From Flagellimonas onchidii (GTDB lineage Bacteria; Bacteroidota; Bacteroidia; Flavobacteriales; Flavobacteriaceae), in the NCBI RefSeq assembly GCF_004804315.1, contig NZ_SRXX01000001.1, positions 186,001 to 250,000 of the forward strand: a stretch of 64,000 nucleotides of DNA. Reading direction: 5' to 3'. Position 1 is the first letter of the stretch. The number at the start of each line of letters is the position of its first letter. The position numbers and the translations under genes were made by a program. This document shows, piece by piece, positions 50,201 to 57,318 of this stretch. Under the pieces are notes generated by a model that worked only from the letters and a program-made list of their open reading frames with translations, was not told where the DNA came from and did not search any database.

Positions 50201-50329
50201 ATCTGAATGACCATTTACATTTAATAAATTATTAGTGCTGTCGAATGTGTATTTTGGTATTAACGAATTATTTTTAAATTCAAATATGTCAAGTCCAGAA
50301 GTGTATGAGGGGTAAACCCAAAAGTGCAA
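47285..50329 (-). CDS. Propeller-caspase (C14) protein, 5' end cut by prophage
   Basis: A 1014-aa frame. Residues 1-620 are degenerate beta-propeller repeats (FTTGDTIATIKN, LVVESSGAVHLRNPNSGDL). The caspase domain at about 745-1014 has His813 (FLSGHG) and Cys863 (LIDSCYSG), with an EF-hand-like loop (DEDSNGIISVNEL) near the end. No signal peptide or true start is present: the frame opens at a TTG at 50329 that falls where the Mu-like prophage seems to begin, and the first in-frame ATG is codon 45 (50197). All three intact chromosomal relatives nearby are exported, so I infer that the promoter, signal peptide and first blades lie beyond the prophage's other end. Probably inactive. Confidence 0.8.
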   Translation of the reverse strand: MHFWVYPSYTSGLDIFEFKNNSLIPKYTFDSTNNLLNVNGHSDYMFTLDVPKTQINLVSFTTGDTIATIKNQEYSHYFLKTYYDPLSGNIGIYNNEGKNMKFYNVKNAIEKPFYEFEFDRLNILAFDSKKRLLIKDDEYDEKIINLAKPKKSIAITHNISKIAEFHPTQPWIFYAVEDYKGVGLMCYDYNQQTIIGGSILPVERYNNSYDFEINDININYGGTRLLVKLNNNNIYVLELSGDNVQKVLTNSNLPITKIQQQGGVLSLNNNVTNLSNFQHEVDFEKGITNLTSDGIINYSITSKGYSNNSPTYLIKTAFNENLKTKTTDSTVIDSSGVNRFDRPIAIFDDRYLFLEKVKGYNSWDRIDGLKIFDIQEKKVLLEKDDIFIKNDFNSDENTITFYSRNQFYTWDKKRQKLSSYNIASKNHFYISFDAPDFSCIRLNDRSLLKSQLTNIVRYHPNNSVQNDTLSIPDDYTRVMLMSKLSDSLIWTTVFSKSYGKFGIVPFNGIDKKWGEFRPLSSRPIKILVTKSKDFLIVVESSGAVHLRNPNSGDLLAKVYQNGNGEIIGLDEDEYYCSSNPMTNVYLTQIGGEIYYDKFLDIEFNRPDIVLKSIGKSDNETVTLYNKAYELRKEFFESMNTSSNISDRSMVSIDYDKQSFNSDKNMVKIHVKKPLQRNKVIKTVNGQNIKQDEESIENIQIPVGYGENHIELIQNNSRLAKELKISSRSKTANENLFVYTISVSKYQNSNYNLTYATKDGKDLIKAFKRQSDSYKSVVSKELYDEDVTKENIEALLTQLNTGINDKVVIFLSGHGLLDENDDFYFATYDIDFDNPKIRGMGLKDFQKLLSKLNSHKKLLLIDSCYSGLVDTTESSDEKKSDIIADDKPVLKEKQFATKGAVATSMKTQNQTSAKSAFLLMQNVFSSFSSTTGLETITAASGNSVALESSRWQNGSFTYTIKLGLLDYKADEDSNGIISVNELKNYILKTVPIITGGSQQPTSRESNKYLNWDLWY

Positions 50330-50460
50330 TAAAAATGGGGCTTTACGGGTTTTGGTATCATCATTTATGATAATCCCATGTTAATTTATATGTGGTGACT
50401 TCAGCCAAGTTCCAGTAAAGGTATTAATTTCCCCATTAAAAATGGGCGTTTTTAACCCAT
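50325..50460. promoter_or_regulatory. Putative left end of prophage with transposase-binding repeats
   Basis: AAAAATGGG followed by a TTT run occurs at 50331-50344 and again at 50438-50453, 107 bases apart. That spacing is similar to the L1-L2 spacing at the Mu left end. The second copy lies inside an inverted repeat (CCCATT-N3-AATGGG followed by CGTTTTT) that could also act as a terminator. The role is inferred from position; no footprint-like consensus is known to me for this phage group. Confidence 0.4.
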
Positions 50461-51270
50461 TGTGTTCATACGAACGGATGCCTTTACAAAGGCCAAAGCC
50501 CTGATGCGAGAGATTTCCAAGTCACGGGGCTGGTGATGCTGGTTATGACTGACAAGCTTGACATATTTCTCTCCTTTATCCGACTTCTGTATATACTTCA
50601 ATGTAGTAAAATCATCACCGTCCATGTCGATGGATATAAGGTACATCTCCCCCCAAAAGATGTTGTTCTCAATATCTTCAATTTGTTTGTAAAGCACTAT
50701 ATCCCCACTCTTTAAGATGGGGTACATGCTGTCCCCGGTAACATGTACCCCTCCATCACAATGCGGTAGATTGGGTATCTGCACATAATCAATGGGTTCG
50801 TAACTTTTAGTATCGGCAAACAAAGTCACAAGTCCGGCAGAGGCCTCAATATTATATAAAGGTACAAGCTGATGCTCTACATTTGCATCGCTCATCAGGG
50901 CAAACTTTTTAAGGTACACGTTTTTTTTACCGTTCCCGTTAGTAATGACAGGGGTTTGTTCCATTTCCATTACCTCATTACTTTGCACTTTTGGTTCATT
51001 CTCGTAAACCTTACCCTTTTCCTTACCATAATTTTGAGTAAGGTTTTTTGCATTTTTGGGGTTAATCATTTCACCTTTTCCGGTAATCAACCAAACGGGA
51101 TTTATGTCGTGATAGTTTTCTAAAATATTTTCAAGCCATTGACTTTTAATATCGGTTTTCTCTTTGAAGGCTCTCCTAAGCATGCCATTACTAGCACCTA
51201 TACTGCTTTCAAAAGAACTTACGGTAAGTTCTTTAAAATTAACGTACTCCTTTATTCTCTGTGTAATCAT
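50452..51270 (-). CDS. Phage repressor, HTH plus S24/LexA-like peptidase domain
   Basis: A 272-aa protein from the ATG at 51270 (MITQRIKEYVNF); an upstream ATG at 51309 would lie inside the operator. The N-terminal 65 residues form an XRE-type helix-turn-helix (TVSSFESSIGASNGMLRRAF, then NPVWLITGKGEM). The C-terminal half is a LexA/S24 domain with cleavage-like site ASAG (about 144-147), catalytic Ser181 in TGDSMYP and Lys225 in TTLKYIQ. It should hold the lysogenic state and be lost by self-cleavage after DNA damage. It is transcribed away from the early genes, with TTTTCTAA boxes between. Confidence 0.9.
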   Translation of the reverse strand: MITQRIKEYVNFKELTVSSFESSIGASNGMLRRAFKEKTDIKSQWLENILENYHDINPVWLITGKGEMINPKNAKNLTQNYGKEKGKVYENEPKVQSNEVMEMEQTPVITNGNGKKNVYLKKFALMSDANVEHQLVPLYNIEASAGLVTLFADTKSYEPIDYVQIPNLPHCDGGVHVTGDSMYPILKSGDIVLYKQIEDIENNIFWGEMYLISIDMDGDDFTTLKYIQKSDKGEKYVKLVSHNQHHQPRDLEISRIRALAFVKASVRMNTMG

Positions 51271-51298
51271 AAGCCTTTTGCAATTAAAAATCAGATAG

Positions 51299-51366
51299 TT
51301 TTCTAACACACTATGAGATATTTTTCTAAAAATATTTTATGTTTAGAAAATTTTCTAATATATTTG
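51299..51366 (+). promoter_or_regulatory. Repressor operator array and early promoter
   Basis: The octamer TTTTCTAA occurs at 51299-51306, 51322-51329 and 51351-51358, and inverted at 51343-51350. The last two form a perfect 16-bp palindrome, TTAGAAAATTTTCTAA. Directly after it, TATATTTG (51359-51366) matches the Bacteroidetes -7 box TAnnTTTG and would start transcription about 30 bases before the Ner-like gene. Bound repressor would cover this box. Confidence 0.7.
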
Positions 51367-51401
51367 TTCCCAATAAAGATAATTTTCAAAACTACACAAT
51401 T

Positions 51402-51611
51402 ATGGGAAAATCAAAAAGAGCCGGTACATATTACTTCCATGGCATTGGGGTATTGATCGCCAATCATACAGGTTATAGCACTAAATATGTGAACGATGTA
51501 TTGGCTGGCAGGCATGATGGCCGAGACTCAAAAGGCGTCAGAAAAATAATGGAGACCGCGGAGTTGTTCATGACACCGGTCAAAGATGCTGAAACTGCAA
51601 AACCCGCATAG
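51402..51611 (+). CDS. Ner-like small DNA-binding protein
   Basis: A 69-aa protein from the ATG at 51402 (MGKSKRAGTYYF); the longer frame from 51339 would begin inside the operator palindrome and is rejected. A helix-turn-helix-like stretch is visible (GVLIANHTGYSTKYVNDVLAG), with basic flanks (RHDGRDSKGVRK). As the first early gene before MuA it takes the place of Mu Ner, which dampens early and repressor transcription. Its stop is directly followed by the GTG start of MuA. Family match is by position and size. Confidence 0.65.
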   Translation: MGKSKRAGTYYFHGIGVLIANHTGYSTKYVNDVLAGRHDGRDSKGVRKIMETAELFMTPVKDAETAKPA

Positions 51612-53717
51612 GTGAATTTCCAAAGAGGTGACATAGTGGTCAGAAAAAACAATACCAAAGGTGTTGAGACTATATGGATAAGTCAAAGGCTTGTCAATGA
51701 AACTTGTGGTTTAAGCGATGAGTATTTATGGAAAATCCGTTCTCAATATAAAACATCTGTCACCCCGTGCCACCGCCACCACAACATCCTTCCCGATACC
51801 GGTAAGAGCTGGCGATGGGCGAAAATAAGGAATGACTTTTATTACGACCTCAATCGCATCCCCAACCGTAAGCCCACAGCCTACCGTGACCGCTTTGGCG
51901 ATGCCGACACCTTGGTCAGAAACTATGCCCTGGCATTAAGGTCATCGTTCGAGTCCCATTTCGACAGCAGGCTCTCTGAGCATATTAAAACTAGGCACCA
52001 CTATTTTATCAATTCATACATAGAGCATACAACAGAGCAACGAACGGCATTGGCAAAGGCCTGTGCGGTACTGGAGTTCACTTTGGACTATATGGACGAA
52101 AACCCCGATTTAAAAGTAAATGCTATTTATAAAGATGTATGTGCCGCGGTTACACGTAAAGACTTACGCTACTTACCCAGGAACTACAGAAAATTCAAAG
52201 AAAAAATTGACCGTATTATCAATGAAAACTTAGAAGTGACTCAGGTCATACGGTTACCACGATATAAAAATACCAACGGAGTGGTATTTGACGACCCTGA
52301 AATCATTGCCTGTGCCATCAAGATGAGGGCAATGCCCCAAAATTATTCAGGCGCGTATATAGCAAGGACCATCCAGCACCTTTGCAAGATCAGGGGCAGA
52401 AAAGCCCCGGGCCTTAGATGGTTTGGCAAAAACGTCTTTGAAAAGCAAAAAGTTAAGTTTTTGACCGATACAGCCCGTTATGGTAAGGGAAGTCGTAAAG
52501 CCTTTGAAAACACTGGATATATTCCAATGGAAAACGCCCTATTTGCCGGGGATTGCTGGCAAATAGATGCCACTCGTGTCAATTTGGTCGAGCATACGAA
52601 GGATGACAGATCCAAAGGCTTCCTGTTCGTCATCGCGGTCAGGGACGTGCACAGTGGAGACATGATCGGGTACAGCTTTGACTATTCAGAGAACAGATGG
52701 TCTGTATTGAACGCCATTAAAATGGCAGTTGAAAACACTGGTTATCTACCTTATGAGCTGGTTGCCGACCGCTTTCCGGGACACAATACCGATGAAGTAA
52801 AGGCTTTAATTGCCCATATGAAGGCCTTGGGCGTAAAAGTGACAATTACACACAAGGCAACCGGCAAACCACACGTTGAGCGTGGTTTTAGCACATTGCA
52901 AACTGTATTTATGCCTGATAGCAAGTACTACTATGGTGAGGGCATACAATCCCGCAGAGCTTATGCGCACAGAAGTCCTGAATACTTAAAGGAAATCCGA
53001 AAAGAGGCACGAAAAGAAGATTACGGACTGGCCAAGGCGTATAATGAAGCCAAGGCCATTATTGAACGCTACAGAACCACAAAACTATCTGTTTACTCAC
53101 GAAAGCACCACAATTTGGACAAGTCCCCCAAAATGCTGCACGATGAGAGTGACAAGCCTAACGTAAAACAGTTGGAGGGCCACCAAATATCAATGCTATT
53201 TGGACTTAAAAAGAAAGTCACAATTAAGCATAACGGTCAAATCAAGATTGAAATACAAAAAGCTGATTACATCTATCACATCAATGATTATGGGCTGTAT
53301 AGTGAACATTACAAAGACAGGGTGATATTGAGCTATGATTTAGGGGATTTAAACAAAGTCTACCTGTTCAAGCCAAGCGGAAATATGCTCATACACCTTG
53401 GCGGGGCAGAACTCTACACCAGGCCACAGCCTTATGGCCCGCAGGCAGAACATAACAAGATCAACAAAGAAAAGCAACGCTTAAAGGCGATTGAGGAGCG
53501 TAAAAATAAAGAGTTACAGGAGGTATCTGCCGGTTCTAACGAAGTGGATTTGATGATGGGTCGGTTTACGGACAAGAGATCTGCCGAAGACTCGGAGACA
53601 CTAAGACTTTTGAACGGCATCGATGACAGGCCGATAAAAAAGGCCGTGGGCAGTGATGTCGGCACTGCGCACAGCCAAGAAATTGACATCGATAATATTA
53701 TCACAAATCAATTTTAA
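51612..53717 (+). CDS. Mu-type DDE transposase (MuA)
   Basis: A 701-aa protein starting at GTG (51612), immediately after the preceding stop. The catalytic triad of the retroviral-integrase fold is visible: D319 in DCWQIDAT, D386 in ELVADRFPGHN and E423 in KPHVERGF. N-terminal about 240 residues should be the end-binding and core-binding domains, and about 560-650 is the beta-barrel domain (KVYLFKPSGNMLIHLGG). It joins the phage ends to new target sites during replication and lysogeny. The residues after about 640 are charged (KEKQRLKAIEERKNKEL), as in the region of MuA that contacts MuB. All key residues are intact. Confidence 0.93.
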   Translation: MNFQRGDIVVRKNNTKGVETIWISQRLVNETCGLSDEYLWKIRSQYKTSVTPCHRHHNILPDTGKSWRWAKIRNDFYYDLNRIPNRKPTAYRDRFGDADTLVRNYALALRSSFESHFDSRLSEHIKTRHHYFINSYIEHTTEQRTALAKACAVLEFTLDYMDENPDLKVNAIYKDVCAAVTRKDLRYLPRNYRKFKEKIDRIINENLEVTQVIRLPRYKNTNGVVFDDPEIIACAIKMRAMPQNYSGAYIARTIQHLCKIRGRKAPGLRWFGKNVFEKQKVKFLTDTARYGKGSRKAFENTGYIPMENALFAGDCWQIDATRVNLVEHTKDDRSKGFLFVIAVRDVHSGDMIGYSFDYSENRWSVLNAIKMAVENTGYLPYELVADRFPGHNTDEVKALIAHMKALGVKVTITHKATGKPHVERGFSTLQTVFMPDSKYYYGEGIQSRRAYAHRSPEYLKEIRKEARKEDYGLAKAYNEAKAIIERYRTTKLSVYSRKHHNLDKSPKMLHDESDKPNVKQLEGHQISMLFGLKKKVTIKHNGQIKIEIQKADYIYHINDYGLYSEHYKDRVILSYDLGDLNKVYLFKPSGNMLIHLGGAELYTRPQPYGPQAEHNKINKEKQRLKAIEERKNKELQEVSAGSNEVDLMMGRFTDKRSAEDSETLRLLNGIDDRPIKKAVGSDVGTAHSQEIDIDNIITNQF

Positions 53718-53729
53718 ATATTCTATTCT

Positions 53730-54665
53730 ATGACAAATTTACAAAAATCAGGGATTGTCACAACGATCGAAAACGAGATCCATCGCATTGGCAGTGCCAA
53801 CAAGTTCGCCAATAAATGCGGTGCATCCCCTGCCATTATCAGTCAGATGCGCAATGGGGAATGGGAACGTATAAGCAATGGTATGTGGCACAGGGTCGCC
53901 AGCAGATCGGGTCACGTGTTCTCCAACTGGCAGATTGCTGAAACTACCAATTACCGCTTGATGCAAAAGGTATTGAACGATGCCAAGGGGGAGTGTCTGT
54001 TCGTGCCGGTATCCTACAGGGCCGGTGCAGGGAAAACAGAGGGTCTAAAAGGCTGGATGAGATTTAACAACCGTGATTTCAACTATATGTTGAAGTGCCG
54101 CCAGTGGGCCGCGCGTGAGTTTATTGAAAACCTTATCCAAGAGCTGGGGCTGGAAATACCAAAGGGCTATATGAGCGTTGACAAGCTTGGTCAAGTTGCT
54201 ATTGACCGCTTTATTGAGCTTAAAGAGCATATACCGTTACTGGCCCTGGACCAGGCGAACTCATTAAAGCCGTCGGCCCTTAAATTCCTGATCCACCTGT
54301 ACAACGAGCTTGAGGATGAGATGTCCGTGGTGATTGTTGGTACCGAAAACCTTGAAACGGAGATCAAGCGGGGCGTTCGCTACAATAAGCACGGCTATGA
54401 TGAGATAGACAGCCGTTTCGGACGTAATTACATCCATCTAATAGGCTCGACAAAAACGGATGTTGCCGCAATCTGCGAGGCCAATGGTATCACCGACAAA
54501 AAACTCCATAAGGACATCTTTGACGAGTGCGGGCCAAGGCCCAAAAAGGTCGGCGACCAGTTTATCCATGTCGTAGAGGACACTCGCCGTGTTAAGCGTA
54601 TCATCAAAAGAGAGAAAATCAAACTTAAAAACAGTAATTATGAAGCGGTACAGGTACAACCCTGA
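53730..54665 (+). CDS. MuB-like AAA+ ATPase, target-DNA activator
   Basis: A 311-aa protein 12 bases after MuA. An N-terminal helix-turn-helix (FANKCGASPAIISQMRNGEW, about 26-45) precedes an AAA+ domain with Walker A at 96-103 (YRAGAGKT) and Walker B ending at D174 (PLLALDQAN), followed by a sensor region (VVIVGTENLETEIKRG). This is the layout of Mu B, which coats target DNA and activates MuA. The C-terminal end overlaps a small gene by 26 bases. Confidence 0.9.
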   Translation: MTNLQKSGIVTTIENEIHRIGSANKFANKCGASPAIISQMRNGEWERISNGMWHRVASRSGHVFSNWQIAETTNYRLMQKVLNDAKGECLFVPVSYRAGAGKTEGLKGWMRFNNRDFNYMLKCRQWAAREFIENLIQELGLEIPKGYMSVDKLGQVAIDRFIELKEHIPLLALDQANSLKPSALKFLIHLYNELEDEMSVVIVGTENLETEIKRGVRYNKHGYDEIDSRFGRNYIHLIGSTKTDVAAICEANGITDKKLHKDIFDECGPRPKKVGDQFIHVVEDTRRVKRIIKREKIKLKNSNYEAVQVQP

Positions 54666-54792
54666 AAAGAGGCAATTGGTCTTTCTAAGTGCCAAAGGGG
54701 GTCCGGTGTTCGGTCTCGCTGGCCCAATTGCCGAGAAAGTGCATCAAAGGATGCAACAATCCGAATTGAAAATTAATCCAAAAACACAATAA
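54640..54792 (+). CDS. Small phage protein, 50 aa
   Basis: The ATG at 54640 opens a 50-aa frame (MKRYRYNPEKRQLVFLSAKG) that overlaps the end of the MuB gene by 26 bases and ends one base before the next gene. The frame continues upstream to 54589, but only inside MuB. It is basic and contains a short glycine-rich hydrophobic stretch (GGPVFGLAGPIAEKV). No family is recognised. Tight packing between two real genes supports it. Confidence 0.55.
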   Translation: MKRYRYNPEKRQLVFLSAKGGPVFGLAGPIAEKVHQRMQQSELKINPKTQ

Positions 54793-54793
54793 A

Positions 54794-55417
54794 ATGACAA
54801 TTGCACAGACATCAAAGGACAAATTGTGGCTTGACGAAAGTGGCCAGGCCGTTCCTTACAACAGGACCACAAAAGCAGAGCGCTTGATGGAACGCCAAAG
54901 CTATAGACTGCTCAAACAGGCCCAGGGCCTGAACAAGCGTTTGGCAGACTTTAAAAATGAAGTGGCCCAAGTGTGCCAGAAGGCCTATGATGCCTTTATG
55001 GCCGAGAAGGGCGTAAACCCTGAAAACCGAAAGGGCAATTTTACGTGGTACAACTTTAACCGTACGATCAAGATCGAGGTGAGCATCAACGAACGTATCG
55101 ATTTCGATGACCTGACCGCTCAGGCCGCCAAAGAGAGATTTACGCAGTTTTTGGACACCAATATCGAGAGCAAGGACCAGTTCATCAAACAAATGGTACT
55201 GGATGCCTTTGAAACGTCAAGGGGCAAGCTGGATGCCCGTAAGGTTTTCGGACTTATCCGCTATAAGGCCAAAATCAAGAGCGCCCTGTTCCAAGAGGCC
55301 GTAAAGCTATTGGAGGAAAGCATCCGAAGGCCTGAAAGCCGTACCTACTTTAGGGTGTGGACAAAGGATGGGAATGGCAAGTACAACAATGTGGACCTTA
55401 ATTTTTCAAGTATTTGA
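54794..55417 (+). CDS. DUF3164-family phage protein
   Basis: A 207-aa protein. The pattern KDKLWLDESGQAVPYNRTTKAERLMER and, later, NFTWYNFNRTIKIEVSINERIDFDDLTAQAAKERF matches the DUF3164 family, found in the early region of Mu-like phages next to A and B. The C-terminal part has RVWTKDGNGKYNNVDLNFSSI. Function in the family is unknown. It is alpha-helical and strongly charged, which would suit a DNA-associated protein. Its stop overlaps or abuts the next gene. Confidence 0.8.
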   Translation: MTIAQTSKDKLWLDESGQAVPYNRTTKAERLMERQSYRLLKQAQGLNKRLADFKNEVAQVCQKAYDAFMAEKGVNPENRKGNFTWYNFNRTIKIEVSINERIDFDDLTAQAAKERFTQFLDTNIESKDQFIKQMVLDAFETSRGKLDARKVFGLIRYKAKIKSALFQEAVKLLEESIRRPESRTYFRVWTKDGNGKYNNVDLNFSSI

Positions 55418-55419
55418 CC

Positions 55420-55806
55420 ATGGGAAGCATATTGGACAATCCATCAAGATTAAACAGCTATGTAGTTCGCACAGGGATGCGAATAGACCACGGTACCGAT
55501 GCAAGTGCTTATTTGGTTTTTAAAAAGCTGGAGAGACGTGTAAAAAGGTATGTAAACAGCTTAAAAACACAATACGATCATACAAAGGTTGTTGCTGCGC
55601 CCAGTGCTTACAACATCACTAAAACCAAGTACAATCAAATCGTAAGGTATTTAGACAGCACACAGAATATGTGCCTGACAAAATTAGACGGTATCAGCAA
55701 TATATCAAGGTTAGAGGATTATCTCAAAATTCAAGATACTAACAAAATGATATACAGCATTACAGGACGTAATATCACTATAAAAATCGATAATATTTTA
55801 AACTAA
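55420..55806 (+). CDS. Phage early protein of unknown function
   Basis: A 128-aa frame starting at the ATG at 55420, 2 bases after the previous stop; a TTG at 55414 is less likely. Basic and helical (VFKKLERRVKRYVNSLKTQY), with no recognised family. Coding is supported by length, strand and packing in the early unit. Confidence 0.65.
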   Translation: MGSILDNPSRLNSYVVRTGMRIDHGTDASAYLVFKKLERRVKRYVNSLKTQYDHTKVVAAPSAYNITKTKYNQIVRYLDSTQNMCLTKLDGISNISRLEDYLKIQDTNKMIYSITGRNITIKIDNILN

Positions 55807-55811
55807 AAAAG

Positions 55812-56018
55812 ATGCAAGAAAATATAAAACTTGATTTCAAATTAATCGAAAAAAAAGAGCTAAGAGATTTGTTTTTGGAGTTTGCTGCGGATGCTCAATA
55901 TAAAGGTAAAAGAGCAAAAACCCACCATTCAAAAAGAAACCATAAAAGGACTGTTCAAATATTTGGAAGTGCAGCAACTTATATCACTGAATTAATGGAA
56001 AACAAAAACAGTAATTGA
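55812..56018 (+). CDS. Small phage protein, 68 aa
   Basis: MQENIKLDFKLIEKKELRDL opens a 68-aa frame 5 bases after the previous stop. The middle is very basic (KGKRAKTHHSKRNHKRTVQI), which suggests nucleic-acid contact. No family recognised. Confidence 0.55.
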   Translation: MQENIKLDFKLIEKKELRDLFLEFAADAQYKGKRAKTHHSKRNHKRTVQIFGSAATYITELMENKNSN

Positions 56019-56020
56019 TT

Positions 56021-56230
56021 ATGAGGGTACTACACACCATCTGTACGATCCTGGGCTACTTGATCAAGGCACCATGGATGGCCCTGAAGTGCACGGTCTT
56101 CCTTGTTTTCCTTCCAACGGTGTTGCTCGTGGCCCTTGCGGCCCTGTTGTTGGGGCTTCCCCCTAAGAGAGTGTTGGGGCGGCTAAAATGGCATATCGCA
56201 TATGAATACGGCCTATTGAGATCGTATTGA
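56021..56230 (+). CDS. Small phage membrane protein
   Basis: A 69-aa frame from the ATG at 56021, 2 bases after the previous stop. It has a hydrophobic stretch at about 22-48 (CTVFLVFLPTVLLVALAALLL) and a basic C-terminus. Probably one or two membrane helices; a role in host-envelope change or lysis control is possible but not shown. The 264 bases after it (56231-56494) hold no supported gene. Confidence 0.55.
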   Translation: MRVLHTICTILGYLIKAPWMALKCTVFLVFLPTVLLVALAALLLGLPPKRVLGRLKWHIAYEYGLLRSY

Positions 56231-56451
56231 ACCATTCCTCCCCCTGATCGTTGGCAGGCAGACCGGTTCGAGGCCGGAGAGGCAAACAAAAGACATTTTG
56301 AATGTGTTGGGGCTGAAGCTCCGTAGCAGAACGGTTTGGGGTTTTTGGTAATATTCCCCCATTAGAAGAGACTGTGGGATGCAGTGTTTATCCGTCAAAG
56401 CTGCACGTAACCTGAGCAGTATGGTCGTTACAGGTGTACACATTCGCATCA

Positions 56452-56475
56452 GCACGGTACAGTGATGTACCGTGC
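56452..56475 (+). promoter_or_regulatory. Perfect hairpin ahead of GemA-like gene
   Basis: GCACGGTACA and TGTACCGTGC form a perfect 10-bp stem with loop GTGA, 20 bases before the ATG at 56495. There is no T tract, so it is not a standard terminator; a translational control hairpin, protein-binding site or processed RNA end is possible. Confidence 0.45.
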
Positions 56476-56494
56476 TATTCAAAAACATAGGGAT

Positions 56495-56959
56495 ATGGCA
56501 ACACATAAAGGATTGATGACACTTTTTGGCAAGCTTGGATTTGACAGAAGGCAACGCTATGAGCTTATCTATGCTTGGACCGGGGGGCGTACAAAGTCCA
56601 GTACCGGACTTTTACCGATTGAAATCGATGAACTGTACACCATGCTACAAAACGATTTCAAATTTAGCAGCAATACAGATGCCCATATCGAGATATTATG
56701 TAAAAAAAAGCGCAGTATCGTGCTTTCCATTGCTACAAGAACAGGTATTCACGACCCCAATGACTGGAATAGGTTTAACCGCTTTATGAAAAACAGTAGC
56801 ATCCTGAAAAAGCAGTTAAACCAGTATGAAATTGATGAGCTGGACAAGCTCATAAAACAGTTTAGGGCATTGGAAGATAATTACGGGAGATCAGCCAAAA
56901 AAGCAGGCACCAAAGCGTGGAGCCACAAGCATGGTCTACCCCGAATATCACATAACTAG
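56495..56959 (+). CDS. Phage early regulator, GemA/Gp16-like (tentative)
   Basis: A 154-aa protein from the ATG at 56495 (MATHKGLMTLFGKLG). A farther start at 56462 would lie inside the hairpin. The N-terminal part (RRQRYELIYAWTGGRTKSSTGLLPIEIDELYTML) recalls the Mu GemA/Gp16 pattern with a short helical domain and a basic turn. A second domain follows (VLSIATRTGIHDPNDWNRFNRFM, then YEIDELDKLIKQFRALE). GemA affects host gene expression and DNA gyrase in Mu; equivalence here is by pattern and position in the early region. Confidence 0.5.
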   Translation: MATHKGLMTLFGKLGFDRRQRYELIYAWTGGRTKSSTGLLPIEIDELYTMLQNDFKFSSNTDAHIEILCKKKRSIVLSIATRTGIHDPNDWNRFNRFMKNSSILKKQLNQYEIDELDKLIKQFRALEDNYGRSAKKAGTKAWSHKHGLPRISHN

Positions 56960-56962
56960 CAA

Positions 56963-57187
56963 ATGGCTTACAACAAAAAGAACTATTACAAACGCATCAT
57001 TGAAATCCAGGAGCTTACCAAAGAGCTCCAGGAGATTGGCCTGAACAATACCAAGATCTACAATAAGCATGTAAAGGCTAGGTACCACATCTGTAAGCGC
57101 ACATTTGACGAGTATTTGGGAGTGCCTGCAAAACGAGAGCTTAAAAGGCTCTTGGAGACTGAAAAGCAACAAACAAAACTATTCTAA
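56963..57187 (+). CDS. Small phage protein, 74 aa
   Basis: A helical, basic 74-aa frame (YYKRIIEIQELTKELQEIGL then ICKRTFDEYLGVPAKRELKR) 3 bases after the previous gene. Its TAA shares a base with the ATG of the zinc-ribbon-like gene. The pattern with a helical hairpin and a terminal amphipathic helix could be DNA-binding. No family recognised. Confidence 0.6.
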   Translation: MAYNKKNYYKRIIEIQELTKELQEIGLNNTKIYNKHVKARYHICKRTFDEYLGVPAKRELKRLLETEKQQTKLF

Positions 57188-57318
57188 TGACAATAGAGGA
57201 TAAATGCACACATCCAAATGCAGAAACAAGATGTACCGGAGGAGCTATTACCATTGAGGAACTAGTGGACCATTGCCCTGATTGTGGTGCAAAATGGAAC
57301 TATAGATCGGAATGTTAG
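57187..57318 (+). CDS. 43-aa cysteine-rich zinc-ribbon-like protein
   Basis: The ATG overlaps the previous stop (TAATG) and the frame runs 43 codons to TAG at 57316-57318. The protein has Cys7, Cys16, Cys30 and Cys33, the last pair in HCPDCGAKW, which is a zinc-knuckle pattern, plus a terminal Cys43. It overlaps the next gene by 7 bases, as expected in this packed early unit. The small size means it could be missed by gene callers. Zinc binding is inferred. Confidence 0.6.
   Translation: MTIEDKCTHPNAETRCTGGAITIEELVDHCPDCGAKWNYRSEC

Noticed and set aside
51339-51401. Longer N-terminus for the Ner-like protein (start at 51339)
   Set aside because: It would begin inside the operator palindrome and upstream of the promoter box, so it could not be on the transcript.
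56262-56279. tRNA T-arm-like sequence (CCGG-TTCGAGG-CCGG)
   Set aside because: Only a 4-bp stem is perfect and no matching acceptor, D or anticodon arms can be built around it.
56213-56554. 113-aa minus-strand frame in the phage gap
   Set aside because: Overlaps the membrane-protein gene and the GemA-like gene on the other strand and shows no recognisable pattern.
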